A stretch of DNA of 64,000 bases, from positions 29,145,442 to 29,209,441 of the forward strand of contig CM054167.1 of NCBI GenBank assembly GCA_028751875.1, written 5' to 3'. Positions 19,642 through 31,454 of this stretch are shown piece by piece. The first letter of the stretch is position 1; the number at the start of each line of letters is the position of its first letter. This DNA is from Rapana venosa. Its lineage: Eukaryota > Mollusca > Gastropoda > Neogastropoda > Muricidae. Under the pieces are notes generated by a model that saw nothing but the letters and a program-made list of their open reading frames with translations, had not been told where the DNA came from and searched no databases. A program made the position numbers and the translations under genes.

Positions 19642-20141
19642 NNNNNNNNNNNNNNNNNNNNNNNNNNNNNNNNNNNNNNNNNNNNNNNNNNNNNNNNNNN
19701 NNNNNNNNNNNNNNNNNNNNNNNNNNNNNNNNNNNNNNNNNNNNNNNNNNNNNNNNNNNNNNNNNNNNNNNNNNNNNNNNNNNNNNNNNNNNNNNNNNNN
19801 NNNNNNNNNNNNNNNNNNNNNNNNNNNNNNNNNNNNNNNNNNNNNNNNNNNNNNNNNNNNNNNNNNNNNNNNNNNNNNNNNNNNNNNNNNNNNNNNNNNN
19901 NNNNNNNNNNNNNNNNNNNNNNNNNNNNNNNNNNNNNNNNNNNNNNNNNNNNNNNNNNNNNNNNNNNNNNNNNNNNNNNNNNNNNNNNNNNNNNNNNNNN
20001 NNNNNNNNNNNNNNNNNNNNNNNNNNNNNNNNNNNNNNNNNNNNNNNNNNNNNNNNNNNNNNNNNNNNNNNNNNNNNNNNNNNNNNNNNNNNNNNNNNNN
20101 NNNNNNNNNNNNNNNNNNNNNNNNNNNNNNNNNNNNNNNNN
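19642..20141. other. 500-N assembly gap
   Basis: Exactly 500 N, the usual placeholder for a gap of unknown length. Sequence character and orientation relationships change across it. Confidence 0.99.
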
Positions 20142-20660
20142 ATTTCGGAGTCCCCTCTTTGGGTGATCCTTTACAGGGGGCCCGCAGAATTTGCCCTTTT
20201 TTTCATGCGTCTCCGCCCACCTTGGCTTTCCCCAGTCTCCCGGGAAATGATCAAGATGTCTTTCTTGTTCATCTTATCATGATGCCCTGTGTTGGTTGGG
20301 GATTCCTTCGTCTTCATCACGTGATCCGTTGTTGGGCGTAGGATTGAATAAACTGTGAGGTTGAATGGGGGCTGCCCTGGGCGGATGGCCTTAAGCGGCT
20401 GTTACTGGGGTAGATATTACGAGTTCTTGGATGGTTCTTGTTGACAAGCATGCCTACGCCATTGATATGCTTGTCCTGCTCCCCGCTATAGTAGAACAAA
20501 ATGACCCTCGTCAGTAGGTGTTCACCGGGGCTCTTTCCATCTGACCTCACAAAGACCTACCAATCCCAGGTGAAACCTGTAAAAGCTCGATAGCAGTTCT
20601 TGGAGTTTGGCCTGTTTGGGCCAGACTTCTGACGTTCCATGTTGCGATGGTGATGTAGAG
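20142..20660 (-). mobile_element. RTE-type LINE #1, endonuclease portion, inverted copy
   Basis: Reverse complement of about 5355-5880, with many small indels. FYYSGEQDKHINGVGMLVNK is readable, as is the start ATWNVRS near 20640. The junction with LINE X (GTAGAG/CACTCAATTC at 20660/20661) is the same as at 5354/5355. The copy stops at the gap. Confidence 0.9.
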
Positions 20661-22036
20661 CACTCAATTCTTCTCTCCCATCTTCAAAAACTTTTTGGGT
20701 GTTACTGGCACAGCCCTCACCAGATTTAGTTCATACCTTTACAGACCGATTCCACACAATTGCAGTAAACAAGATTCAATCAATACCTCCCAAAAAACTG
20801 GAATGCGAAGTCCCACAGGGTCAGTTCTGGGCCTTTTTCTTTTCACTCTCTACGCTGCTCCACTGTCAAAATATAATAAACCGTTGTCAGATCAACCATC
20901 AGTTATATCCCTGATGACTCTCAGATTCAAAACAGTGGTTACTCCTGAAAATCTGCTTCCTCTTTCTTTTGACAAATATGGCTTACTGCTTCAAGATTAA
21001 ACCAAAACTGAATGATACAGAACAAGTTACAAATAAATACAGGTAAAACCGAAGCCATGCTTGAAGGGACCAAATACAAACTCTTCCATTACAAAAAACT
21101 TCAAAAAAAACTCGGCAATACTCTGTCCCTCTATTCACGCTGTGAAGTATCTAGGGGGCCCTTATCTACAACACACTCACTATGCAAAAATTTATACCCA
21201 GATGTGCCAGTCATGCTACTAATCATTACAGCGGCATAAGTGCACTTTGAAAGTACCTGTCCACTGATGCAATATCCAAACTTGTAGCATGTCACTTCTT
21301 TTTACGTCTGGACTATTGCAATTCTCTTTTTGGGTGGTCTTGCCCGCATCATCTATCCACTCCCTTCATGGTATACAAAACTGCAGCTCAACTAGTCCTC
21401 AGAAAGAAAAAATCTGAAGCCAACATCACCCTCTCTTGCGATCTCTCCCTGGCTGCCTGTACCAGAGAGTAAACTATTAAGATCAGCACCATCTGCTACA
21501 AGTGCCTCCACAAAATAGCACTCTCATACCTCTGGAGTTGACATCAGTGCAGACTCCACTCTCCCTAAAAGTCCTTCGGATGAGACTATAAACCGAGGCC
21601 CCGTGTGCGAACGCACGCAGAACATCTTGTACACACGTTAAATCCTGTTCCGTTTTTCGTAAGAGTAGGCCATTGTGTGCCGGTAGGAATAGATGACAAA
21701 AGATTACCAAACTGCATACTCACGGGGACTAGATATAAAAAAGCACATTAGTGCTTATTACATTATCCTCTATATACAAGAATAAAATGTCTTCACCTGT
21801 ACACTCCTTCTTGTTCCCTCCACTCTGCTGCAGACACCTTGTGTTTACGAACACCCAGATTCAACCAATCCACTGTTGGCCGTCACTCTTACTCTATTTC
21901 TGGTCCATTAGCCTGGAATCACCTCCCACTCTCTCGCCAAAAGCCTATTTATGACACTTTTAAATCCAGCCTTGTTATTGGTTGCATGACTGTAAGAATA
22001 GGTTGAATGCAGGCGCTTTGATTTCTCTTTCAATTA
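20661..22036 (+). mobile_element. LINE X, 3' half, inverted copy
   Basis: Reverse complement of 3999-5354: TGTALTRFSSYL, VLGLFLFTLYAAPLS, NKLQINTGKTEAMLEGTKYK in plus orientation. It contains the same internal SINE fragment at 21541-21790 and the same truncated 3' end. Indels are scattered along it. Confidence 0.9.
21541..21790 (+). mobile_element. SINE fragment, inverted copy
   Basis: Reverse complement of 4246-4490, inserted at the same base of LINE X, with AGTCCTTCGGATGAGACTAT and the AAAAAGCACATTAGTGCTTA tail. Confidence 0.8.
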
Positions 22037-23065
22037 TTTTTAGCCACAAGTTGAAGAGATCATCAAAGAAAAACAGGAGGGCTTTAGAGTAGGAGGGAGC
22101 ACAACAGACCACATTTTAAACCTCAGAATACTTTGCGAGAAGTGCTAACTTTAAGAAGGCGTTCAATAGGATCTGGTGTACAGCTTTGTGGGCAACCATG
22201 AGGCTGCATAACATTAATGACAACCAGGTCAATACCATAGAATGCCTCTATTACAAGGCAACCAGCGCAGCCGGGACTACGAAAACAAGAGAATAGTTCT
22301 AAATCACAAGTGGAGTACACTAAGGATGCCCCGCTCTTCCCCACTCTCTAAAACATCTTCTTGGAGAGAATGAAGGCTGCCGATCTTGAAAATGGGTTAG
22401 GGAACAGACAGCTTTTGGAGCCAGGACAATTACAAACTTACGTTTTGCCGACGACATTGACGGCCTAACTGGGAAAAACCAGACCTGGTAAATTTTGGGG
22501 TTAAATCACCTTGACGAGGCCCTTTCTTCGGATCGTGGCACACAGATCATACAGAGAAGACTCACTTGATGACAAATAGTTGCAATGACATAGGCACTGA
22601 CATTATTATAGATCCCAAAGAAAATTGAGACCATTCAGGCGTTTTAAATCTTGGAAAGATTTTGTGGGGTGAAGGATAAAAACCTGAAGTTCTCTCCAGG
22701 GTAGCCAGCCAAGGCCACAGCTGCAATGATCAAACTGAAAGTTACCTGGAATGTTAATAACATTGCCATCGGCTTCAAGATTAGACTAGTGCCTTCTCTG
22801 GTTGTGTCCACATTTTTGTAATTATGTGAAACTTGAACCACAATAGCAGACATTGAAAGAAGGATACAGGCAATGGAGATGAGATGCTTTCACAAACTTC
22901 TTGGTATCTCGTACAGAGATTACATAACTAAAGCGGATGTGAAAACCAGAATTAAAAACGCCATCTGTGACATACTGTTACAACATGACCATGACCAACT
23001 GTTACAACATGACAGACTGTTTCGAATAACAGACTGTTACACCATGACAGACATTGATCAGTAAA
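22037..23065 (+). mobile_element. RTE-type LINE #2, 3' segment, inverted copy
   Basis: Reverse complement of 3005-3998 with small indels. It has GAAGAGATCATCAAAGAAAA at the start and TTTGCCGACGACATTGACGG, the FADD region, near 22444. Confidence 0.85.
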
Positions 23066-23300
23066 ATACGATTTTAAGTAATCAAGGACTACACCATAAA
23101 TACCAAAACTTACTCTAAATTTTTTGTGAGCAAGATAGAGTGATCTACTGTGTCAAATTCTGCATTTAGATTTAACATGGATAAAAGGTAAAGTAGCTGT
23201 TCATCTACCTTAAGGAGATGATCAAAGGCGCTAATGAAAGCAACGATACAAGTAAGGATGTTGAGGAGAACACTAAAAGCAGACAGAAGTGTTGTTGCAG

Positions 23301-23529
23301 GCCATCTACCATATGCTAGGCAACACCCCGTTTTGCTTTCAACGGGGACACGCCCAAGGAGCGGACCCTAAAGATCTTCAGTCAGATGGACACCAACAAG
23401 GACGGCGTGCTCTCTAAGGACGAATTCACTCAGGGCTGCATCAACGACCAATGCCTCTACCAGATGCTGACTGCAGACACACTCGGGCAACCAAGAAGGG
23501 GGGAAGGGGGGATCATGGTCCCTCCCTGA
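23301..23529 (+). CDS. Neuronal calcium sensor-type EF-hand 4 exon, better copy
   Basis: Plus-strand duplicate of the exon at 2531-2754. The acceptor GTTGTTGCAG ends at 23300. The exon reads AIYHMLGNTPF, then after one surplus T in a T-run AFNGDTPKERTLKIFSQM, the EF loop DTNKDGVLSKDE (calcium ligands at 1, 3, 5 and 12 present), EFTQGCINDQCLYQMLTAD, and a tail TLGQPRRGEGG before TGA at 23527-23529. The TPKERxxKIFxxMDxNxDG pattern is that of EF-hand 4 in neuronal calcium sensors. The G-run in the tail is unreliable, so the true C-terminus or a further intron cannot be decided. Within contig B it has no EF-hand 3 partner; it is most simply the same locus assembled twice. Confidence 0.75.
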
Positions 23530-23743
23530 CTGAAACGGCCGGTGCTTGCCTGGACAAGGACCTGAGGGTCCTCAGGAAGGGCCTGGGGAAGGCGCCCTGA
23601 CCACTGGGGGAGCAGGAGGCCGGGTGCTGGAGGAGGGAGGCAGGCCGGAAGAGGGACGTGCTCCTCCCTGCACTGAGGAGGGAGGAGTGCTGCCTGGCTC
23701 CTGCTGAACACCCGTGAACAGTGCATTGCACTCCTGCCTGCTG

Positions 23744-24550
23744 GGGGAGACAGGTTACAGGGAGGGGAGACAGGTTACAGGGATGGGGAGACAGGTTACA
23801 GTGATGGGGAGACGTTACAGTGATGGGGAGACAGGTTACAGGGAGGGAGATTTAAAGGTGTGGGGAGACGGTTCGGGGGTGGGAGGGTTCAGGGATGGGG
23901 GGGAAGGTTACAGTGAGGGAGACATTTTACGTGATGGGGGGGCAGGTTACGGATGGGGGACTTTTTACGTGTGGGGAGCATGTTACAGTGTGGGGAGGGG
24001 TTTACAGTGATGGGAGAATTTCGTGATGGAGAGTTAGGGTGATGGGGCTTGTTCAGTGAGGGGGAGAAGTTCGTGAGGGGAAAATGTTTCGTGATGGGGA
24101 GACGGGTTCAGGGGATGGGAGTGTTAAGTGTGGGGAGGGGGGGGGGTTTTTAAAGGGGGGAGCATTTACAGGTGGGGGGGGGGTTGGGGGGGAATTTAAG
24201 TATGGGGACGGGGGAGGGGGGGGGGGTCGGGGGGAAGGGGGGGGGGGTGGGGGCGGTTTCGGGAGGGGGACAGAAGGTGGGGGGGGTTAAGTATAGATTT
24301 GAATATAGACTGTTACGTGTGGGGAGACTGTTCAGTGATGGGGAGAGGAAGACGGTTAAGTGATGGGAGGGGGAGACAGGTTACCGTATGGGGGAGGGGG
24401 GGACATGTTACAGTGATGGGGAGACGGTTCGTGTGGGGAGAGGGGACAGGTTACAGTGAGGGGAGAGGGAGACTGTTACGTGATGGGGCATGTACAGGTG
24501 GGGAATGTTCTGATGGGAAAGGTTACAGTGGGGGAGACTGTTACAGTGTA
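23744..24550. repeat. 21-bp minisatellite, inverted copy, first block
   Basis: Reverse complement of 1342-2312 (unit GATGGGGAGACAGGTTACAGT). From about 23810 the unit is increasingly distorted: A and C bases are lost and G-runs grow to 8-10. The spacing of GATGGGGAGAC blocks still shows the array. Confidence 0.9.
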
Positions 24551-24975
24551 CCTGTAACTCTCCCTTTCCCCTTCGTTCACCCGCAGATACTTTGTGTTTT
24601 CGCCCCCGTTCAAACAAACCATGTTGGCCGTGCTCCTTCTCTGTTTCTGGTCTCCACCTGGTGACCTCCTCTTTCACTTAAAGCTTTTGCTTAAACCCAA
24701 AGCCTCAAAAACTTTTTCCCTACTGGAGCTTTTTCCCCCCCTTTGTCCCTTTTTCCGCATTTTTTCCCTTTTAAGTGTTGTTCGTGGTGTGTGTGTTTTG
24801 TGTGTGGTGTGCGCGTGCGTGTGCTGCGTAGTGCGCGCGCCCGGATTTGAAATCTTTTGTCTTATGTTTAAGGAGGTTGCATTGCCTGAAAATGATTGAG
24901 TGCAAAAACGCTTCGATTTGTTTTTTTTTTACAAGTTCAGCGCTAATAAATTCATATATTTTTTTATTATTACAG
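24551..24975 (+). mobile_element. LINE X 3' end in the minisatellite, inverted copy
   Basis: Reverse complement of 877-1341, error-rich: CCCGCAGATACTTTGTGTTT and FCFWSPPGDLLFH, then a GTGTGTG-rich stretch, AAATGATTGAGTGCAA, TTCAGCGCTAATAAATTCAT and (ATT)n. Confidence 0.85.
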
Positions 24976-25845
24976 TGATGGGGGAGGGAGACATGTTCAG
25001 TATGGGGACAGGTTACAGTGATGGGAGACTGTTCGTGATGGGAAGACAGGTTACATGAAGGAGGGAGACAGTTTCAGCGTTGGGGAGAATGTTACAGTGT
25101 GGGGAAGACGGTTACATGATGGGGGAGACCTGTTTTCATGAGGGGAGACAGGTTCAGTGATGGGAGACAGGTTAAGGTGGGAGACATTTTTCAGGATGGG
25201 GGCAGGTTACGTGATGGGAGAATGTTACGTGATGGGGTGTTAATGAGGGAGACTGTTCTGAGGGGAGAAAATGTTACAGTGATGGGGAGAATGTTTAAAT
25301 ATGGGGAGAAAGGTTAAGGGGTGGGAGATGTTACAGTGATGGGAGATGTTAAGGTTGGGGGAATGTTACAGTAAAATTTTTGGGAGACTGTTACAGTGTG
25401 GGAAAACAGGGTTTCAGTGGGGGGAAAGTTACAGTGATGGGGGAAAACGGTACAGTGAATGGGGGAGACATGTTACAGTGATGGGAGACATTTTTAGTGA
25501 TGGGGAATGTTACATGTGGGAAAACAGGTTTCGTGATGGGGGAGTACAGTGATGGGGAGACCTGTTACAGTGATGGGAGGTTTTTAAATGATGGGAGAAA
25601 ATTCTGTGGGAGAATGTTTCAGTGATGGGGGGAGGGAAAAAGGGTTCAGGGGGGGGAGGGGGGGAGGGTTTCAGGATGGGGGAGGGAGTTTTACAGTGAT
25701 GGGGAGACAGGTTACAGTATGGGGGGAGGGGAGAAGGTTCGTGATGGGGGGGAGACATTTCAGTGATGGGGACCTGTTACGGGATGGGGACATGTTCTGT
25801 GGGAAAGGGGAGGACGGGTTTCGGATGGGGGACTGTTACAGTGGA
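24976..25845. repeat. 21-bp minisatellite, inverted copy, second block
   Basis: Reverse complement of the 1-876 block, with frequent base loss and G-run expansion. Units such as GATGGGAGACATGTTACAGT remain readable. Confidence 0.88.
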
Positions 25846-26030
25846 CATTTCCCCTTCCCCCGAGGCAGTACGTGTTTTAAAACCCGATTAAAAAACGTTG
25901 GGGGTTTCCTTTTTTGGCCTCCCCCTGGATGGGTCCCCCCCTTTTTTTTGAAAAGTTCATGAATTTTAAATAGCTAAAAAATTTCTACCAGAGACTTTCC
26001 CCCAAACCCGTTTTATTTTCAAAAACATTT
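25846..26030 (+). mobile_element. Probable further LINE X 3' fragment, badly damaged
   Basis: CAGTACGTGTTTTAAAACCC, AAACGTTGGGGGTTTCCTTT and the order TTGAAAAGTTCATGAATTTTAA then GAGACTTTCCCCC follow the LINE X C-terminal/3' UTR order. Error density prevents translation. This would correspond to sequence left of the window start. Confidence 0.4.
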
Positions 26031-27010
26031 TCATTTGGGCTGTTTGTGGGTGTTGTGGGGGAAAGTGGTGGTTTTGGGGGGGTTTGGGGTTCCCTTTTCT
26101 TTATCCCCCCAAAATTTTAAAAGGTTTCCTTTTTTAGGGAATTGCTCCGGAAAGATTGGTGCAACCCTTGATTTGGGACAAATTTTGGATTTTTTAAACC
26201 ATAAATTTTTTATTATTTGTATGGGGAAGGGGGGGGGCATTTTTACAGTATGGGAAAAAGGTTTAATATAAAAATTTTCAATTGGGAAACTTACTAAAGG
26301 GGGGCTTTTTCCATGGGGAAAAATCATCACAAAAATGGAGAATTCTGGGGGGAACCCTTTTTAAAAATTTAGGAAGGTTCAGTAGGGGGGAAAAGGTTAA
26401 AAATGATGGGGGAATTTTTTTAAAAAGGGAGACGGTTTCAGGGGGGAGACTTCTATGGGGGGAATTTACAAAGGTGGGGGGAATTTTTAATATGGGGGGG
26501 GGAAAAAGACAAGATTTGGGGCTTTCGTTTGGGGAAAATGTTCTATGAAACTGTAAAATTTGGGGGCTGTTACCAAAAATAGATTTTTTAATAGGGGGAA
26601 GTATTTAAGTTTTGGGGGAATTTTTTTTTATAAAAGAATTTTAAAATAAAATTTTTCAATGGGGGGGGGACTGATTGGGGGAAAATTAAAATGAAAAAGC
26701 TGTTTAAAAGGAAGAAAAAAGTTTGAACAGCAATAAACTTTCAATGCTGGGGAGCATTTTTAAGGGGTGGGGGGAAAATTTATTATTAGACATTTCAGGG
26801 GGGGGAAAAGAAAAATTGGGGGAAATTTACTATGGGGGCTGTTTTAGGGGGGAAAAAATGATGGGGAAATTAAGTATAGCTTTTTATTAACTTTTCAATT
26901 AGATGGTTTTAAAGTATAATGACAGTAGGGGACAGGTTACAATGGGGGAAAATTTAAAGGGGAAATGTTAAAAGGGGTACTTTAAATAATTTTGGTTTTA
27001 ATGGGGAAAT
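26031..27010. repeat. Severely degraded minisatellite-like sequence
   Basis: Recurring GGGGA, TTTACAGTATGGG, GGGAGACGGTTTCAGG and GGGGACAGGTTACAATGG blocks resemble the 21-bp unit with heavy homopolymer error. No gene can be read. Confidence 0.5.
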
Positions 27011-27079
27011 TCCTTTAGACATGTAAATCGTTAAAATTTGGTTTCGTACGGAAACCCCAGTTAAAACATTGACTTTTTG

Positions 27080-29280
27080 GCCAATTTTAATTAAATGATA
27101 GTTTGCTGCTATTCTAGAGCCAAAGACTTTTTTCTTATGGGAGATTTCAACATAGTTTCTGATCCCCCTGGATCAAAGTGGAATATTAATGATCCCCAAA
27201 TCAGGACACAAAGAGATATCTTACTGTTCCTTTAGACAGTTTGATAAAAATGTCTTCATTAATGATATACTCTGCTCAAACATAGACTATGTTATCCGAT
27301 TACAAATCAAGATGATGCTATTAACTATTGGATAGAAATACTTATAGCTATCTATGACAGATATGCTCCATTTTTTACAAAAGAAAATAATAAAACATTT
27401 ATAAAATCTCCAGGGGTTAACAAAATATATTGAAAAGGACCTGAATCTAAGAGATTATCTATTAAAATCGAAAAAAAAGATGAATATAAAAAGCAAACAA
27501 ACAAAGTAAATTTCAATGAATCAACAAAGCCAAATAAAATACTTTCAAGATTTGCGTCTTCAGCCCAGAATCCAAAAAAACGATTTGGAAAGCCATAATA
27601 CCTTGACTAATAATTCAAGACATAACACCCAAAGTCAAAAGAAATATCGGCATAAAACCCTAAACTCTCACTTTGCAAACATTGCTGAAGTAAAATTTAC
27701 CTAAAAATAGAACAAAAACAAAATGAGCTGACGGAATTAAATCATTATGTTCATCAATAAGCTTTCTTCTGAATTTTTCATAACCATTCACAATAACGAA
27801 GTGCTTAATAGCTTACTCAAATGAAAACAGTCAGGATCAAGGACCTTGACAAAATAGATAGTAAATACTAAAAATCAGTGCATATGCTTTAAATGATACT
27901 CTTAACATACATCTTTAATTGTGTATTGGCAAGAATTATTTCCCATTAAAGTTTTAAACTAGCTAAAGTAATTATCTTTACACTAATCAGGACACCCAAC
28001 CAATCCGTCTAACTTAGACCAAATCCATACTATCAGTCCTATTAACCATTAGAAAAACCTGTACAATTTCACTTACATTCTCATTTTAAGCCTATGATCT
28101 AATTAATGAAATAGTAAAATTACGGGAGTCCTTTTTCTAGATTTGCTAAAGCTTTTGACGTTATAAACCACTGTCTCCTCATCAAAAATTAAAATGCTAC
28201 AGAATTTCCAAGCAAGCATTAACATTTTTAGATTATTTCTCAGTAATCGTCAACAGCTTGTTGAAAACGGGCCCCGTAGATCAACCTTATTCCCCTGTGA
28301 AATATGGAATCCACAGGGATCAATATTAGGACCCCTTTTTTCTTTATTATTTTTAATGCCCTACCTCTGCATATTCATGGTTCTGTGAAATGTTTGCTAA
28401 TGATACATCAGTTCAATGTAGCACAGTGATCCTAACCAAGCTTTGTGAGTGATATGCAGGCAGATGTGTTAAACTTATTGAATGGACAAAACTCAGTCAT
28501 ATGTCTCTTAATTCAAACAAAACAAAATGTTTTGTTTATAAGACTTGGCAAAAAAGACAGAAATTGCATTTTCCATTTGCGCCGTATTTATCCAAGGACA
28601 AAAAAATTGAAAAAGTAGTTTTCACACAAAGTACTAGGTGCAGTAATTGACAATGATTTATTTGGTCAGAACACATTGCCACTTTAGGAAAACGAATCTC
28701 AGTAAGACTATATCAACTTAGAAAAATCAACATTTTCTAAATCTACAGTCACAAAAACTATTCTTTCAAACACATATTCTATCTCTTATAAATTATGCTT
28801 CAACCTTATGGGATAGTGCTATTGAAACAAACCTAAAGCATTTGAGCCGCCTACATAAAGAGCTATCAAACTAATCTGATTGAATCCTAATACATTGACC
28901 ACCAACAATTACAAAGAATTAGAAATTCTTCCATTCAAAGACAGTCTGCATTTCAACAATATATTAAAGGGGAAAGCCCCAAAGAAAATTGTGAAAAAAT
29001 TTTGCCGTTAATAAAAACAAGCCTACTCATAGATTGTTTTTGCCCAGGCCTATAATAATCTCTACAAGTCAAGCCTTGCCAATTCAGGAAGAACAGTGGG
29101 GAATAATCTACCCCTCTGTTTAAAATCAGCTCCTTCGAAACAAACGTTTAAGAAACTCTTGAAGAAATATCTGATGGACAATTGTAAGTCCACTTTATAC
29201 TCGAGGTTACCTTACAATCTGGCTGCTTTGTTGTTATTCTACCTTTTATTTTGTATTTTCTTCAGTTGTCTGCTATGACT
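27080..29280 (+). pseudogene. LINE W (CR1/L2-group) endonuclease-RT, many frameshifts
   Basis: Plus-strand remnant of an AT-rich non-LTR element: KDFFLMGDFNIVSDPPG (endonuclease GDFN motif, about 27125), INYWIEILIAIYDRYAPFF (linker, about 27320), FLDLLKAFDVINH (about 28130), LSNRQQLVENG and PQGSILGPLFSLLFL (RT, 28230-28360), and FKKLLKKYLMDN (C-terminus, about 29145). Frames switch many times. Composition is clearly more AT-rich than LINE X, so it is a separate family. Sequencing error and true decay cannot be separated here. Confidence 0.75.
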
Positions 29281-29287
29281 TGAGCTT

Positions 29288-29372
29288 ATGTTAATAATAA
29301 TAATAATAATAATATATGGAATTTATATAGCGCTGAATCTTGTAAAACAAACAAATCGAAGCGCTTATACTG
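29288..29372 (-). mobile_element. LINE X 3' tail only
   Basis: About 80 bases: (AAT)n, ATATGGAATTTATATAGCGC, TGAATCTTGTAAAACAAACA, AATCGAAGCGCTT. The repeated GACTTGAGCTTATGTTA at 29278-29294 and 29438-29454 flanks this zone. Confidence 0.75.
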
Positions 29373-29639
29373 TCTTGGTTTCGTTTTAATCATGTTTTGT
29401 GAGTCTTGTTATTTTTTTCTTTTCATTTGGCTGTATGACTTGAGCTTATGTTATACGTCTTGTTTTGTTTTATCATTGTTTTATTAGTCTAGATTTTTTT
29501 TAAATCCTCATATATTTTTGTTTTTTTTTTTTTAACATGTATTAACATTGCCTTTAGAATGCTTTTATATGTCAATTTTCTTGATTTTTTTTTTATGTGA
29601 GGGCAGAATGAAAAAAAGTTTGTGTAAACTTAAAACTTT

Positions 29640-30412
29640 TACCCTCAATATAAGATAATTTTGACTTTCACACACCACAACACACACACACACACAACAC
29701 AAAACACACACACACACACCACACTACACACAATTTTAGATTTTGAAAAATGTTCTTGATGTTTCACCCTGTAGTTAACATCATTACTACAAGTTAAGTT
29801 GTTTTCTCCTCAGTTCTCCTTAGCGTTCGTTTCATAGGTGTTAACTCACACACACACACACACACCCCACACACACACCTACAATCACACACACACACAC
29901 ACACACACACATAGGCATACACACGGGCCACCCCACAGAGCTCTTATTTGATATAATGTTTTAAAAGTTTATTTTTACAACATAGGCTTACACTTTTTGT
30001 TGTTTGTTGTTGGTTGCCGGGTTTGTTGTTGTTGGGGTGGGTTTGGGGGTTGTTTTTTCGGGGTTTTTTTTTTTTTTTGGGGGGGGGGTATATTGATATC
30101 AGTTTCATCACTGATTTGATTTTGTTGTGTAGATTTAGATTGACAATTTAATTATGTTTCACTTTTATTTTTACAGCTGATACACACACGCACACACACA
30201 CTCTCTTCAAATCAAATAACTTTATGTTTGCTTGAAATTATTAGTTGTGATCTCAGGGCAAGGGCCCTGATAAAAAAAAGTTAATACTTATCTTTAACCC
30301 TTGGTAATAACTGTTATCAAACAATCGGTAGCTGGGTGCATGCCTGTATTTTGTGTGTGCGTGTGTTGTTTTCGTGTGTGTGTGTGTTTTGTGGTGTGTG
30401 TGTGTGGAGAGA

Positions 30413-30449
<37 letters not shown>

Positions 30450-30460
30450 GATTTGAGTTA
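29640..30460. repeat. Microsatellite-rich region
   Basis: (CA)n tracts at about 29670-29735, 29845-29920 and 30182-30200, T/G homopolymers at 30065-30090, (GT)n at 30350-30405 and (GA)n at 30405-30445. No gene. Confidence 0.85.
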
Positions 30461-30699
30461 TTTTCATTTAATGCCAATTGTTTGTGTGCTAGATCTATTG
30501 TCATAGGATTAGTGTGACAGGGAGATAACTAGATTACCTCCCACCCAATCAGAGGTTGTGTTTCTAAATCAGCCCACACCTGGAATTGCAGGACACTCTG
30601 TGTTTTTATATAGCGATTTTTAAAACGGCCTATGTGAGTAATTTCTGTATTATTGTTGTTATGTGAGGACAGATTAAAGATTTGTTCATAAACTTGTTC

Positions 30700-30855
30700 A
30701 CTTTTGTGCCTGCAGCAGCACTGTGTTTGAATGTGAGTGTTTTCCTTTGACTTACCTTTGTGCCCAGCATCACTGTGTTTGAATGTGAGGTGTTTTCTTT
30801 GACTTACTTTGTACCCAGCATCACTGTGTTTGAATGTGAGGTGTTTTCCTTTGTC
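30700..30855. repeat. 52-bp tandem repeat, three copies
   Basis: The unit with CACTGTGTTTGAATGTGAGG and TGTTTTCCTTTGACTTACC starts at 30719, 30771 and 30822, so the period is 52 then 51. Copies differ by one or two bases. Confidence 0.85.
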
Positions 30856-31189
30856 CTGTCAGGAAAGGTTTGTAACCCTGTGATTATGCCTAGAGTGTTG
30901 TTATGAGCAGCCGTTTTTCTTTAACATTGTTTAGTTTTTCAAATATTTCAATTTAAACTGTTCATACCAGGTTCATATTTTCGAAATCCAGTTGACTTGA
31001 TGAGTCATTTTTACTTACCCTGCTGTTCTTTGTGACCCAGTTTACTCTGACCATGCTGGCCTGCACATTAATTTGTGCTGATGTTCACGTAACCCCAACC
31101 TTCAGTGCTCCTCGTCTCCCCATGATTGGCAGTGGTTCTGCCAAGCTTCATACGCTTTTGCTGCTGACTTTAAAACAGCATATTGTGAA

Positions 31190-31404
31190 TAATAATAATA
31201 TAATAATAATAAATGGAATTTGTTATAGCGCTTTATAATAATAATATAATAATAATATGATAATAATATAATAATAAATGGAATTTGTATAGCGCGCTAT
31301 CTTGCAAAGAAAAATCAGAGCACTTGCATTCAACATATTCTTACAGAGTCATGCAGCCATTAACTATCAAAAGCTTAAACAAAATTCAATGTATGTACCT
31401 ATAT

Positions 31405-31454
<50 letters not shown>

